From positions 19,624,403-19,688,402 of the forward strand of contig NC_092688.1 in the NCBI RefSeq assembly GCF_964275005.1: a stretch of 64,000 nucleotides of DNA. The letters are read 5' to 3'. This DNA comes from Diadema setosum (Eukaryota; Echinodermata; Echinoidea; Diadematoida; Diadematidae). A model generated the notes under the pieces. That model saw only the letters and a list, made by a program, of their open reading frames with translations. It was not told the DNA's origin and did not search any database. The stretch's first letter is position 1. The number at the start of each line of letters is the position of its first letter. Shown here one piece after another: positions 48,401 through 58,407 of the stretch. Made by a program: the position numbers and the translations under genes.

Positions 48401-50392
48401 ATCATCTCCCAGCATGTCCACTGATTCCCACTGATCACTTACTAGCCTTCCCCTTTAAGAGCTGCATCATCGCATTTGGGATAGTCTTTTTTCCCAGGCT
48501 GCTCTGGCATGTTAAGATAGCTACAAATCTTCACACAAAGGTATTCATTTCGGCAAAGCAATCTACAGGAAAGTTCATAGGCCCTGTATGAAGAGTTTTA
48601 TAACAAAACAAGCTAACTCCATGCTTGTTAAGTTGAGGTATTTGTGATTAAAGCTGCTAAAAAAACAAAGAAAATAAGAAAATGCAGGATATATTTCATC
48701 ATAACTTCTAGAATATTCCTTGTTATGTCACAAGTGAGGTATTACTGGAAAGGTTTGATTTTGCTCTATCTTATGATGGACTTTGAAATGTTTAAGAATG
48801 GCACTTAGCTCATTTTGCAATAAAACTCATCATGTGTTTGAAATGTCATGGTAGTTCACATACTGAATTTTAGTCTTTTTCATCTGTCTGTTTGTTTGTT
48901 TGTTATTTTGATCAGGAGTTCCAGTGACACAATGTGTACACTATTGTTCTTTCCATGTTTGTGCTGATGAAGGTGTTTAAAAATGCACTCCTATTACTCA
49001 TCATACCACAGGAAGGAGGATATCCGCCATCAAGGACAAAGAAGGCAAAACCTCCATGGACTATGCCATCACAGATACAATGAAGAATGCGTTAAAAGGC
49101 ACTGGACCAACCCCAAGTGAAAAAGAGAACGAAACAAGTGAGAAATTTCAAGTATATATCTTCTTTGTTAAAATTCTATCCTCGTACTACCCATTGTATA
49201 TAAATTAGATATCGGCTACAGATAAAAGCAAGCAGGAACCTATACCGTGTTTGAAAATGAATGTTGCTGGCTTTGAATTTTAGAGGCAGTTAACTTCATG
49301 GGAAGTATCTGAAGGAAGTAAGAATGCCTCCCCGATTCACAGCTGAGCAATATTACGATGGATGTAATTTCAGTTGAACAAAGTGAACAGATATAAGTGC
49401 TGTGCAGTTGATGTGTATGGCCGGGAGTTTTGCTTTTCATGCTTTAGTGAATGTCCTTCAGATAGGACATGGAATGGAAATCATGTGTGTGAGAGAGTCA
49501 CAACCCAGGCAAGTATGTGAAAGATCCTGCCTTTTTCATTTGTCACAAAGAGCAGGGTGCAGAACCCGATGAAGTGGTCCACCCCAAATACTCACGACTG
49601 GGCCCCATGGAAGACCAGCTAGTGCAGCTGAATATGGACTATCCTTCCAGCCAGCTTGTCAGATGAAGAAATGAAAGCAATTAGATTGTGTTCATTGATT
49701 AATGTCCGTATTGCAGATATGACATGATCCTTTCCAGAAGTGTATTTCATGGAGCAAGACTTAAAAATCTTCCACTCTTGTGTTTGTCTTCTTCCTACAA
49801 AGAATAGAATTGACACTGCAGTAGTCTTATCCTTTTCCACCAAAACTTTAAAAAATTCATAACTTTTGAACGTATTGTCTGATTTTCACTGATGTTTTCT
49901 ACTAATCTTGCTGCATTCACTGCATGCACCATGTTTATTTGGGTTTCATTCCCCTTCAATGATAGGACGTGTGCAGTTTAATATCTGGGAAGAGTAGAGA
50001 GAGAGAGAGAGACATTCTCTGTTGCTGTGTAAGACACTGGGAGTGGTTTCACTGTCATTTTTCCCATTTGTGCTGGATTCAAGATCTCCCTTTGTGGTTC
50101 TATTTGATTTGAAGAGAAGTGTTGTGGGATGCTGATGGCTGTCCCATGCAAGTCAGACTGTGCTGATGCAGTAATGTTGTAGATTAGGAATTTGTAGGCA
50201 CTATTGTCAACTCCTCCTGTTGTGAAGACTGCTTTGGTAAATTAAAAAGGAGCGACAACGCCTTCCTGTACCCAGTGGGTAATTGACCGAGATGACAATG
50301 TCTGTGCTCAGCTGATATAGTTGATGATGATGATGATAATAGTAATAGTAATAGTAATAGTAAAAATGATGATGATAATAATAATAATAATG

Positions 50393-50423
<31 letters not shown>

Positions 50424-53175
50424 TAAACAATGATGATGATGATGATGATAATAATAATAATGATAATGATGATAATATAACTTGTAAAAAGCACTTGATA
50501 TCATATTTCTAAGCACTAAGAAAATGAAAACAAAGAGAAACAAGGGAAGTAGAAAACCAAGGTGAACAAGTACATCTGTTTCTGATAAGATCTGCATACA
50601 ACTAGATTTGAAAATTGTATATCCACAAAACTTATGGCTACAGCTTTGAATTTATTTGTCAAGATATATCCCCTTATTCTCTCCAATTTTGCAAATGTCC
50701 CATGAGGCAGATCAACAGATGATGTTATGTGCAAAAGCCCCACTGTGCAAGTGTGTCCACACGACTCTTTGCCTGTTTACATATATGTACTGTACCTTCA
50801 TTGCTAGCATGATTGATAATGAGGGTTTCCCGTCCACGGTGAAGGTGAGGTGCACTCAGGGGACTGGATGACCATTTGCTTACAGAGTTGTGCATGTTGG
50901 TTTTGGCTAGTGGTGGTGATACAATTTTCTCTGAACAAGCAGATGTGCCAATAGCAATGTTGGGACCGTCTAACAACGTATGCAAAAGAGATCTCAACAG
51001 AGGCACTGCGGAATCTGGTTCTGATGTTTACATGAACAAACCAGAAAAACAGTTGCCTTTTATGCAAAATATATTTATGCAGTATCTGGACTGCCTTTTC
51101 TCATGTCAGATGACATTTCTTTCATCTCCTGAGGTGCTTGACTTTAAAAGATTCATCAGATATCAAATCCCAGCTACCAGGTGGCTTTTGAATTGCCTTG
51201 ATATTTGGAGATAAGGCTTGTGATATATCTTAGGTGTGTTGGCTGACTTTGACTGGAATGATGAGATTGATAGCCAGAAGTAGCAAGCCGGTTATCAAAG
51301 AGTGCTTTTGAATGAGTCATTACTCATGCTGAAAACCATTCCTGATGCATTGCAGCATGCTGATCCTTGATATAATCTATGAGTTCTTGAAATGCTTGGA
51401 CTTTTGCTGTGTTGGCTGAATAGGTCCCACTAACAGAACAGCCAAGTGGACCTGCCTTTCTGTACAAGCTAGTAAGGCATGTCAGGTACACTGTAATCTA
51501 AAGCAATCATGTCCCCTTAGGACAGTTTAGCCTTGACTTCCACATCACTAGCCTTTCTTTCCGCATCATACAAATTATGTGTAGACTTTCTTGTCAAGAC
51601 CAAGAGAAGATGCTTTAGTTTTCTTCAGCCCTTCTTGTCAGCAATGTCCCTTTCAGAATAAGTCTCATTATTTACAGAGTGGTAGAAGATGATATAGTTT
51701 GGAATGAAGGCATTGCAGGAATTTAGCAAATGTCATGCGTGCTTGCTCTCGATGGTCAACCAAAGATGACAGGTCACAATCTTCCAGCTCTTTTGAATAT
51801 CGAGTGTATGTGTTGTCCAGAATGATATGGCAGGCTCGCTTTTTTATTCATTCGATTACCTGGCGTTGCCGGGTAGAAGAAACATTTAATGTCTAGAGAA
51901 TTGGTGGTTTCGGTTGATGTCCCAGGTTGATTTTCCCTAAATTATGCAAGTTACAGCTTATTTGCATAGATACAGAGTGTCTCTCTTTGGATGAAAATTT
52001 TTCAGTTGCCCCAAAGAACATCTTTGCCAAGTGGGACATTCATGCTAAAAAAGCTGCATTTACGTATCTCCCTAGCAAGTCTACTTTTTCTTGCAACTTT
52101 TGTTAAAAAAGAAAAAAGGTATCATGTGGCAAGGAGTTAACCTAGAAGTTGATCAAAGAGAGCTGCATTTCTAGGGAGAATTAGAGCAAGTCAGTGAGTG
52201 ATGTATGAGAAAATATGAATAATTGGTAGCTACTAGCATGAATCAGCCACTGCTAAAGCCTGCATACAGTGTCAATGTGTCTTCTCCTTTATCTTGCAAT
52301 CAAGGATCAGTATACTCCACCTCAGACCTCCTGAAGCTGAACTCAAAGAGTGCCATGCCCCACCCCAGTCTCTACCGGCACTTCCTGGGGTCAGCTGCGG
52401 GGGACAGCGATGCCAGACCCATCCCCCAGGAGGAAGGGGAGAAGTTCGTGGTGACCCTGATGACCTTGCTGCAGAGCTACGTCAGGTCGCGTGACCTCCA
52501 CAGGGTCAAAGGTGAAGTGGACCTCATCAGGGCCCAGCACAAGATGGTGGAGAGGAAGAACCACACCACTGGGGTGAGATTCCTGCTGCTTGTATTTCAG
52601 TATCTCATGAACATCTAAATGTGTGCATCTGGTCTTTGATCATTCAATTGACTTTTAAGTTCCTATATCTAGTTTTGTACTTTCATTCAGTATTATATTG
52701 TGTACCTGGTCAGTTCCTTGAAAATTTCATTATAGGCAGAGATGTGGATTGATATTAGATGGTCAGTAATTTGTGAGTATAAATGATGTTTCCTCCATGG
52801 TTTACATACCAGTTTGAAATGGTTGGTAAGGTCATGCAGTGATAAATCTGCTTCATTCCATTCTGTCCTCCGCAGGCACAAGAATCTTTCAGTGAGAAGA
52901 CCCCATTTGTGTCACTAGTAGCGTCTCCCACCTTGGCTAAGGCCGGTTCACCACCAGCCTGCCCTCCCCAGGACACTCTGCACACTTTCAGTGCCTCATT
53001 CAGGACCTTGCTGGAAGACATGGAGGTGTTTGCAGACCTCAGTCGGTACACAGAGGACCTCAAGGCGCACCTCCGTCAGCTGGGACTCACCACAGACACG
53101 CCCAAGGCGGGGCCGTGCACCAGCGTGTCCCGGTCCCTGCGCCTCATTTCACACCTTTGCTCCATCGTGAGTTGA
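30422..53175 (+). CDS. SLF1: SLF1 (ANKRD32), SMC5/6 complex localisation factor 1
   Basis: Twenty coding exons: 30422-30553, 31376-31454, 31622-31862, 32406-32589, 33247-33358, 34351-34544, 35886-35954, 36199-36435, 37394-37572, 38013-38159, 40062-40236, 41936-42089, 43588-43754, 44271-44365, 44505-44575, 45051-45245, 47312-47428, 49012-49137, 52305-52573, 52876-53175. All phases agree; total 3243 nt, about 1080 residues (human SLF1 is 1058). Residues 12-210 are the BRCT pair: SCTHIICDKPMRSEKFLSGC and GKWILKPSYIRSSADQGYW match the vertebrate protein, as does APRRWRKAL...GAFHGWKVLL. Residues about 746-890 are ankyrin repeats (GETPLHQACIKGDVERVREL; DNAGWTPLHEACNHGNVNCV), also near-identical to SLF1. 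In vertebrates SLF1 binds RAD18 through BRCT and, with SLF2, brings SMC5/6 to damaged chromatin. Exon 6 could start at 34366 and exon 8 at 36253; both keep frame. A non-coding 5' exon is expected. Confidence 0.92.
31962..32174. mobile_element. TA-flanked MITE, copy 1 (SLF1 intron 3)
   Basis: TACTGTATAAGCCAAATATT at the left mirrors TATATACAGTA at the right, with TA duplications. Inside are CGCAAATTTCGCGAGTC, ATTGACTTTGATCCCG and GAATTCCTGATTCG. The second copy at 47536-47779 has the same orientation. The ends suggest the Tc1/mariner-pogo group. Confidence 0.75.
32216..32320. repeat. Interspersed repeat fragment shared with 58200-58440
   Basis: The run from CCTTGGAGAAAATAAGGCC through GGAGCAAATGTCATGTCAC matches the sequence at 58224-58244 plus 58408-58442, where it is interrupted by a MITE. 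CCCTAA-like motifs precede it here. Confidence 0.55.
32780..32985. mobile_element. Partial copy of the GGGATGATATAG foldback family
   Basis: The stretch with CCCACCTTTTATTAG, GAGATAAACTT, GAATTGTATGCT and CATCTCAAGCATAACTATACC matches the right half of the element at 36542-36920. The left part is lost. Confidence 0.55.
34759..35525. mobile_element. 767-bp foldback element with TTAA duplication (SLF1 intron 6)
   Basis: TTAA at 34759-34762 and 35522-35525. The ends CCCTAAAAAGACTGGG and CCCAGTCTTTTTAGGG are perfect inverses. GGGCCCCCCCTTAAG and GGGGGGGCCTTTTAG lie just inside. The middle is AT-rich and non-coding. Confidence 0.85.
36542..36920. mobile_element. 379-bp foldback MITE with TTAA duplication (SLF1 intron 8)
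   Basis: TTAA at 36542-36545 and 36917-36920. The ends AGGGATGATATAGTTTTGG and CCAAAACTAAACCATCCCT are diverged inverses, extended by GGAGATGG against CCATCTC. A partial copy lies at 32780-32985. Confidence 0.8.
38764..39330. mobile_element. 567-bp foldback MITE with TTAA duplication (SLF1 intron 10)
   Basis: TTAA at 38764-38767 and 39327-39330. The arms begin AGGACAAGTTCACCTTCATT and continue as a long inverted repeat through TAAGGATTGAGAGAATG and AATTCATAACTTTTGCA. A fragment related to one arm is at about 49845-49925. Confidence 0.85.
40274..40449. mobile_element. 176-bp pogo/Tigger-like MITE, copy 1 (SLF1 intron 11)
   Basis: TA flanks on both sides. The ends CAGTGGACTCCCGTTATAAC and GTTATAACGGGAGTGCACTG are inverses, with the CAGTG...CCCGTTATAAC signature of pogo/Tigger elements. 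Same family as 42219-42383. Confidence 0.85.
41013..41185. mobile_element. MITE with GGGCACCGTTTCATGAAA-type ends (SLF1 intron 11)
   Basis: GGCACCGTTTCATGAAAGTT at the left mirrors AACTTTCGTGAAATGGTGCC at the right. TTGTCAG/CTGACAA pairs recur inside. The ends are related in style to 24872-25071 and 58245-58407. Confidence 0.75.
42219..42383. mobile_element. 165-bp pogo/Tigger-like MITE, copy 2 (SLF1 intron 12)
   Basis: TA flanks. The ends CAGTGTACTCCTGTCAAAAC and GTTACAATGGTAGTGAACTG are more diverged than in copy 1, but both share TCC(T)GGGACTGGCAGTTTT inside. It lies a few bases from the TTAA element starting at 42390. Confidence 0.75.
42390..42902. mobile_element. 513-bp foldback element with TTAA duplication (SLF1 intron 12)
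   Basis: TTAA at 42390-42393 and 42899-42902. The ends CTCTTTATGTGCCA and TGGCACATAAAGAG are exact inverses. It is non-coding. It belongs to a different sequence family from the other TTAA elements here. Confidence 0.8.
43003..43420. mobile_element. 418-bp inverted-repeat element (SLF1 intron 12)
   Basis: GTGCGTTCGAGCGCTCTCC at the left and AGAGCGCTCGAACGCAGCC at the right are inverses. Subterminal repeats of CGTACCGTACC, AAGCGAACT and GAGCGTTCGAACGCTCC occur in both arms. No transposase was found. Confidence 0.8.
46081..47101. mobile_element. 1-kb interspersed repeat, GCCTCCGCC/GGCGGAGGC ends (SLF1 intron 16)
   Basis: Starts TATGCCTCCGCC and ends GGCGGAGGCATGCACCAG, then GTCGCCGTAGCGACATT. 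A hairpin (GCCTCCGCC...GGCCGGAGGC) sits at the left. Next come a GTCCGTCC/TACGTCC tract and several loosely tandem units, each with CATGGAACTTA-like text and runs of AGGTCA. The translated SVRPYVR-type frames are artefacts of the GTCC tract. From memory, repeats of this look are widespread in marine invertebrate genomes. Confidence 0.75.
47536..47779. mobile_element. TA-flanked MITE, copy 2 (SLF1 intron 17)
   Basis: Same family and orientation as 31962-32174: TACTGTACACGCCAAATATT at the left, CGGTGTATACAGTA at the right. It is about 30 bases longer because of a GATGTGAATGTGATGTACGC-type insertion after TCTGATCCC. Confidence 0.8.
48094..48458. mobile_element. Foldback MITE with TTAA duplication, copy 2 (SLF1 intron 17)
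   Basis: TTAA at 48094-48097 and 48455-48458, with the same length (365) and arms as 18614-18978. The loop reads GCTTCCAGGTTAGCGTCCCT, the reverse complement of the loop in copy 1. Confidence 0.9.
49240..51900 (-). pseudogene. Degenerate multi-frame coding remnant, unknown family (SLF1 intron 18)
   Basis: In the 3.2-kb intron before exon 19, the minus strand shows a string of protein-like segments in changing frames: NTYTRYSKELEDCDLSSLVD near 51800, LLRSLLHTLLDGPNIAIGT near 50990, then further pieces to 49240. I think it resembles a family of multi-copy uncharacterised proteins of echinoderms and cnidarians, but this rests on memory of short motifs. It is broken. A GAT/AAT microsatellite (50318-50476) lies within it. 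Confidence 0.35.
50318..50476. repeat. (GAT)/(AAT) microsatellite in SLF1 intron 18
   Basis: About 160 bases of ATGATG, ATAGTA and AATAAT triplets. It gives false poly-Ile, poly-Tyr and poly-His frames. Confidence 0.9.
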
Positions 53176-53595
53176 TTCTATGTGTGAAGATGTTGCGACC
53201 AAGTCTGTAGCATGTAAAGAAACATTGTATCACCTTGCTGCACAGGGTATTTGCTTCGCTGCGCATCAACAGTGCATTAATGACTAGCTTGTCAGACTGT
53301 TGTTGGATAGATGTTCATCTGAGTAAAAGAACTTTCTGATGCTGTATCGTGCATCATGGAGCTAGCATGCGTTATCCACAATGTCCTTCTGCCATGGAAG
53401 AGAGATAACCCCTTGCCTTTCAGAACTAGATGTGCTCTGCCCTAATTCTATTGGAAGTTACTGTATCATGCACTGGAGGCTATCAGCCAAGCTGATCTTA
53501 CGAGAATTTCAGTACTGTTGAGAAGACTATCGAGTAGAAAACATGACTTTTGCTGAATTGAGGTGTTTTGATGATTTCAATATTTTTTATGAAAC

Positions 53596-54504
53596 TACAG
53601 TAAACCTCGGATAAGTCGACGTCGAGTGAGTCGAAAATCACTTAACTCGAAGCAAAATAAAAAGTCCCGATTTTTCCCTATGTATTTTCTCTGAGAAATA
53701 TTTGGATAAGCCGAAGTACGAGAGTCGAATTTCGGCTGTGTCGAAGTAAAACATTCAGTCCCTTTTGTACAAAATACACGTAGTTTACATCACTTGAGCC
53801 GAAGAAGATTTGTCTGGCATTCTCATTACATTTAGAGGAGAACAAAAAAATCGGCATGTCGCAGAACCCCGTCCCTGGCCTGCTGCAGGTAAGCATGCAC
53901 ACTCACCGTACCGCTCTGCACGCATGTCGAATACATACACATGTATACTAGTACATGTATACACACAGCACATCGATCCATATACTTTATCCATACACAC
54001 AGCACATCCATACTTTATCCATGTCAAGCCAGAACTCCTTGGTCAACCAATCGCTGCTTTAATATTTTAGTGACAGGCCAAGTGGGCGGAGCTTGTTTGT
54101 GCGTGCCCGGCTGGCTGTATAGTTTTGTTCAATGGAGGTGGGATGGGCCTGGGAGAGTGTTTGTCTCAGGGTAGGTTGATAGACATAGCACATGCACATT
54201 GCCACATTACAGCGCAGACATTCTCAGAACTACGTTTAACTACTAGTATTGATACAAATTCCATGTTCAATTTAGAACAAAAAAGAACATTATCTTCAAG
54301 AACAGACAAAGTTGAATGCAAACACACATACGCACGCACGCACACACACACACACACACACAAACATATGCATGAAATGTACTATAATACATGTACATAA
54401 CTGTGAGTCGAAAAAAAAATCGACTCTCGCGAGAGTCGAATTTCACTTAAGTCGACGCATTTTCGTCAGTCCCGAGAGCTTCGACTCATGCGAGGTTTAC
54501 TGTA
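53596..54504. mobile_element. ~0.9-kb pogo/Tigger-like element 3' of SLF1
   Basis: TA (53596-53597) then CAGTAAACCTCGGATAAGTC; right end GACTCATGCGAGGTTTACTG then TA (54503-54504). Inner copies of AAGTCGA/TCGACTT extend the inverted ends. The middle has ACAC microsatellites (about 54326-54362) and no intact transposase. A related internal fragment may lie at about 8040-8130. Confidence 0.85.
53656..53661 (+). promoter_or_regulatory. Possible SLF1 poly(A) signal inside the pogo-like element
   Basis: The first AATAAA downstream of the SLF1 stop codon, about 480 nt away, within the left end of the transposon. Only the variant AGTAAA (about 53322) is nearer. Use is unproven. Confidence 0.25.
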
Positions 54505-57500
54505 TACATTGAATTGCAGTCATTTGTACTCTTATTTATGCAGTACTTTACAACATCAAGGTGAATTCAAGAGCATTGATATGTTTTAATGTATATTATG
54601 TAAAATAGCAAGTCATTGAACACCTATTTGATTGGATTTTATACAGTTTTCTACAGACTTTATTGCAGCAGTCATATACCTCAAGCATAGATATTTACCC
54701 TAAATCAATTCAATTTGGAAAACAGAATATTTTAGCTGTCACTGTCCTCTTATTGGTCTTTGCATTACAGAAAGAATGAGTGCCCCGATCATTTTAATGA
54801 CTATCTCAACTTTTTATACACCAAGAAGGTCACTTTCAATTATTCACAATGTGTTTAAGCAGTATACATGTAGAGATATTGGCCTGATTTCAAATCAGCC
54901 AGCAAAGTAGGCAAAATGGATCATGGAGTGCAAACCTGGTTTCAGAGAAGGCGACCTTTGTGATGTGAGTGTGTGCTTACCGGTATGTTTGTGCATGTGC
55001 ATACATGTTACTAGGAGATGTCGTAATTTGTGTGATTTATGAATTGCACAGAGCATGATGAGCAGGTGCAATGATGCAGACAGGTAGAAAATAACAAGAC
55101 TCAATCGCATCATTCTGTAGGGCCAAAGTATTTTTGTTTCATCCACCAAATGTACTCCTGTAATCTATTTTATGATGAATGTAAGATGATGAGACCTGCG
55201 ACCCCATCACATGAGGTTGAGAGGTGATCTCCTCCTATGCGCATAATGCCGATTCATTATTATTATTATTTTTTTTTTTGGTTGTGGGGGGGAGAGGGGT
55301 GGGAATAGGTTTAAGATTTGAGCCCTTCTTTTCATTTGTATGGAGCTCTTAAAAGATAAAGACTAATCCTGAGAAGGGGGGGGGGGGGGCAGCAACAGAA
55401 GGGGAATTATCTGCGTCATGTCCACTCTGTGGTTTATAGTGTATACACTTTGTGTACCTTGTATTTAGACATATACCCTGTTCATGCCGAGCAAATTTTA
55501 AAGCAAATTTTGCCTGTGTACACCCAGGTGAACCTGGGAGATCTTGTAGCGTGAAAGTTCTTGCAGCAGTTGCGGGTAAAATGCCGTTGGCCGTGGAAAT
55601 TTCACCATGGAACCATCCCAGGCAGACTGGCTCTAAGGTGCTCCTGGGTGAAGCTGCAGTATGAAAGACATCGTGGTAGTTAAACTTAATCCCTGGTTGA
55701 AATCTTGAATTGATATCAAAGGTCATGTTTTGTTTCCAATCGTAAGCATGCTCTTTGCTTTCTTTTTTATTCTCCAATACTGGCGCATGCTTTCTTTTGG
55801 AAACAACAAGCCAGTAGACTATTGGCTAAAGCACAAGAATTTAGCATTCTGTGTATGAGCTATACATGCAGTACTTATGCTGAGAAGAGCAGACATGAGA
55901 AATTTAACCAGGAGCTCATTTTCGAGTGTGAACAAAATTCTTACATGGAGATCCCCTGAGTGACAAGGGTGAAAAGGTTATGAAAAGATTATGTAGGAGG
56001 GTTGCACATTTTGACTTCAGACAACTGTGCCCAGACTTTTTTTATTTTTCTCTCTTTGATTTCAAGCACAAACACGTCAAACCATGTTAAAGTTATGGTT
56101 CCCATCAAAATGAAGCCTCTGCACCTTTGCCTTAGACTAAGCTGTAGCTTTGGGAAAACTGCTTTTGATATGTTCAGTACTCTGACTTGCCCCCCCCCCC
56201 CCCAAGTTTGAGGGGTTTTAGATTTAAAATGGTCGACATCCACACTTAGTGCTCAGAATTGGACTTGCTGCTAATCGACAGATGTACATTTAAACATTGG
56301 TCATCAACCAGAATGATGCAAGTTACTACCAATTTTAGTGAAGGACGGAAGTTGGAATTTTAACTACAGCTGTACCATTTCCAGTGAAGGAGGTAAAGAC
56401 CTACAAATGTTACTTTTAGGTGAGGATGAGGTATTTTATCTTCAAGTGCCTTTCAGGTCAATGTATACATTGGCAAATTGATAGTAGTTATTTTCTCATT
56501 GATTGGTGGGCTAATATTCTAGTCATTTGGTAAGCTATTTATTACATGTTTACAACTGACCATGACAATATCAAATCAGTGATGCAGTACAGTGTAGTTA
56601 TATTTTAAGTCTGTCATTGCAAGTGATACAGAAGTCTGATGTGAGGTCACATAACCAATCATGTGCTTGCAAGTCATGGGTGTAAATTATCCAGACTATA
56701 ATGTGCTCACCTGGAAAGTATAAATGTAATTGCCAATTCTAGCTCTAAGTATCACATCATTTCATTAGTACTGTTCCTAGTACTACATGTATATTGTGTG
56801 TATATTTAGTGTTTTGTAAATAATTTATAGACATGCTTCAGTTTTGTGAAAGTAAACATGTCCTTCACTGTACACGTACATGTATTTCGTCCATAGCCAT
56901 ATTGACAGAACTCAGACAAGGTCAATGTACAATGTACTTGAAAGCTGTCATATTTCATGGTACATTGTAGTATAAGTTGCTCTTTTTTTTTTTTTTTTAA
57001 AGAGTATGATTATATACGTGAATGTCATAGATTGTTCGCTGGTGTTCTACTAAAGTCATTTCTAACTTGACATGACTATAAACTGTGATAAAAAGCCATG
57101 TCATAGTTGTTCATGACTACTGTCTAAAAACAAAAACAAAAAAAAAATTAATACAGAAAAACTGCACAAAAGTAGTAGAGACCTCATTCAAAATGAAGTC
57201 AGCATGCATACATATTTTTAGGAGTTCCACTTGTCGAGAGGAGGATTATGCGTTCCATTGGCTGACACTGAATTGTTAACCTCTACTTGCTTCTCAGATT
57301 GAAAGCACTTTATTGCTCTCCATCTGATACGTAACCCTTTTAAAGGGACGGGGGGAATATCACCGTCGACAATGAAAAGCTTTATGCAGGCTGTAGCAAA
57401 TGGGCTTATACTGTATACTGTACAGCTACAAGTGAATAATATAATGGGGAGATGGGTCATAAAATGTTGAGGTGTAGTAGTCCATTATGCGATGTCCAGT

Positions 57501-58035
57501 ATGTTGTGTTTTCTACAGGTGGACTGCAGTCACCCGCAATGCAGTTTATTAATATAGGAATTGTGGAATACAGTACTAATAATACAAGCACAATGTACAT
57601 GTAAGTCCTTTCCTAGAACCTTGTGTGAATGGATTATCCCTTCACTGTCGTCCAGTCGTTATTATCGTCATTTGTTTTTTAACTTTGTGTCCATGTATTG
57701 GCTTCTCGAGAAAATGTCAGTCTCTGTAAATATCGCTATTGGATGTATTTTTTATTTTTTATTGTGTCTTACATTAAATTCGTGCTTAATGACTACTACA
57801 ATAATGTTTGTGAAACGTTCGGTTGTTGTTTGAAAAGTTTGCATTGTGATGTAAATGAGAAGAGATGTTTGCAGTAACACCAATGTGTATGTAGTTCTTG
57901 AAAGGATCGTTGTTTGGAGATTGGAGAAAGAAGACCCAAGAGAGAGAGAGAGAGAGGAGAGAGAAGAAGGGAAGTGATACAGGAAGTAAGGAAGGCAAGT
58001 ACTGACAGTAGTAAACATAGATGACTGGCGGGGGA
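54505..58035. other. Intergenic, no gene seen
   Basis: AT-rich DNA with G-runs at 55376-55389, a C-run at 56191-56204, a T-run near 56982 and a GA run at about 57939-57960. The open frames have no recognised domain and no consistent splice partners. Confidence 0.6.
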
Positions 58036-58147
58036 GGGAACATGCCGAATGTTCCTCCCGAAGGCTTTGAAATGCTATTGCGGGACTTATAGCCTCGCGA
58101 AATAGCATTTCAAACCCCGAGGGTGGAACGTTTGGTACATGTTCCCG
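58036..58147. repeat. ~110-bp imperfect inverted repeat
   Basis: GGGAACATG and CATGTTCCC close the structure. TTTGAAATGCTATT pairs with AATAGCATTTCAAA nearer the centre, and GAATGTTCC partly pairs with GGAACGTT. It is non-coding, probably a small foldback relic. Confidence 0.7.
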
Positions 58148-58244
58148 ACAACAAAAGTCATCATCTGTTATATTATGTGGGTTAGTCAAATACATCAAAT
58201 ACGTCAACGTCAACCACCAGCAAAGTCTTTGGAGAAATTAAGAC

Positions 58245-58407
58245 CAGGGCCCCATTTCATAAAAGATGTTAGGATGGCAACTCTTGCTGGAATGGCAACT
58301 TCCAATAGCAACAGCCAATCAGGAAGCTGGATTCTTGTCCTCACTATGACAATTGCCATTCCAGCAAGAGTTGCTATCATATCAACCTTTTATGAAATGG
58401 GTCCCTG
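58245..58407. mobile_element. 163-bp MITE inserted into an older repeat
   Basis: Ends CAGGGCCCCATTTCATAAAA and TTTTATGAAATGGGTCCCTG are inverses. GGCAACTCTTGCTGGAATGG pairs with an inverted copy near 58350-58375. The sequence on both sides continues the repeat also present, uninterrupted, at about 32240-32320. Confidence 0.85.

Larger units (their letters stand above)
45051..49137 (+). other. SLF1: SLF1 exons 16-18, ankyrin repeat region
   Basis: Exon 16 encodes two consecutive ankyrin repeats (TPLHQACIKGDVERVRELLA and TPLHEACNHGNVNCVQELLN). Exon 17 encodes a third (TTALHDAVCNGHVEVAKLLV) and exon 18 the capping segment (IKDKEGKTSMDYAITDTMKN). The arrangement follows human SLF1, where the C-terminal ankyrin part engages SLF2. 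Confidence 0.85.

Noticed and set aside
48151-48401. 68-codon frames on both strands, second copy
   Set aside because: Same palindrome artefact as at 18.7 kb.
50184-50597. Frames with poly-Tyr/His/Leu
   Set aside because: Product of the GAT/AAT microsatellite.
55349-55777. 142-codon minus-strand frame
   Set aside because: No recognised domain, no splice partners, and it spans a G-run; likely chance.
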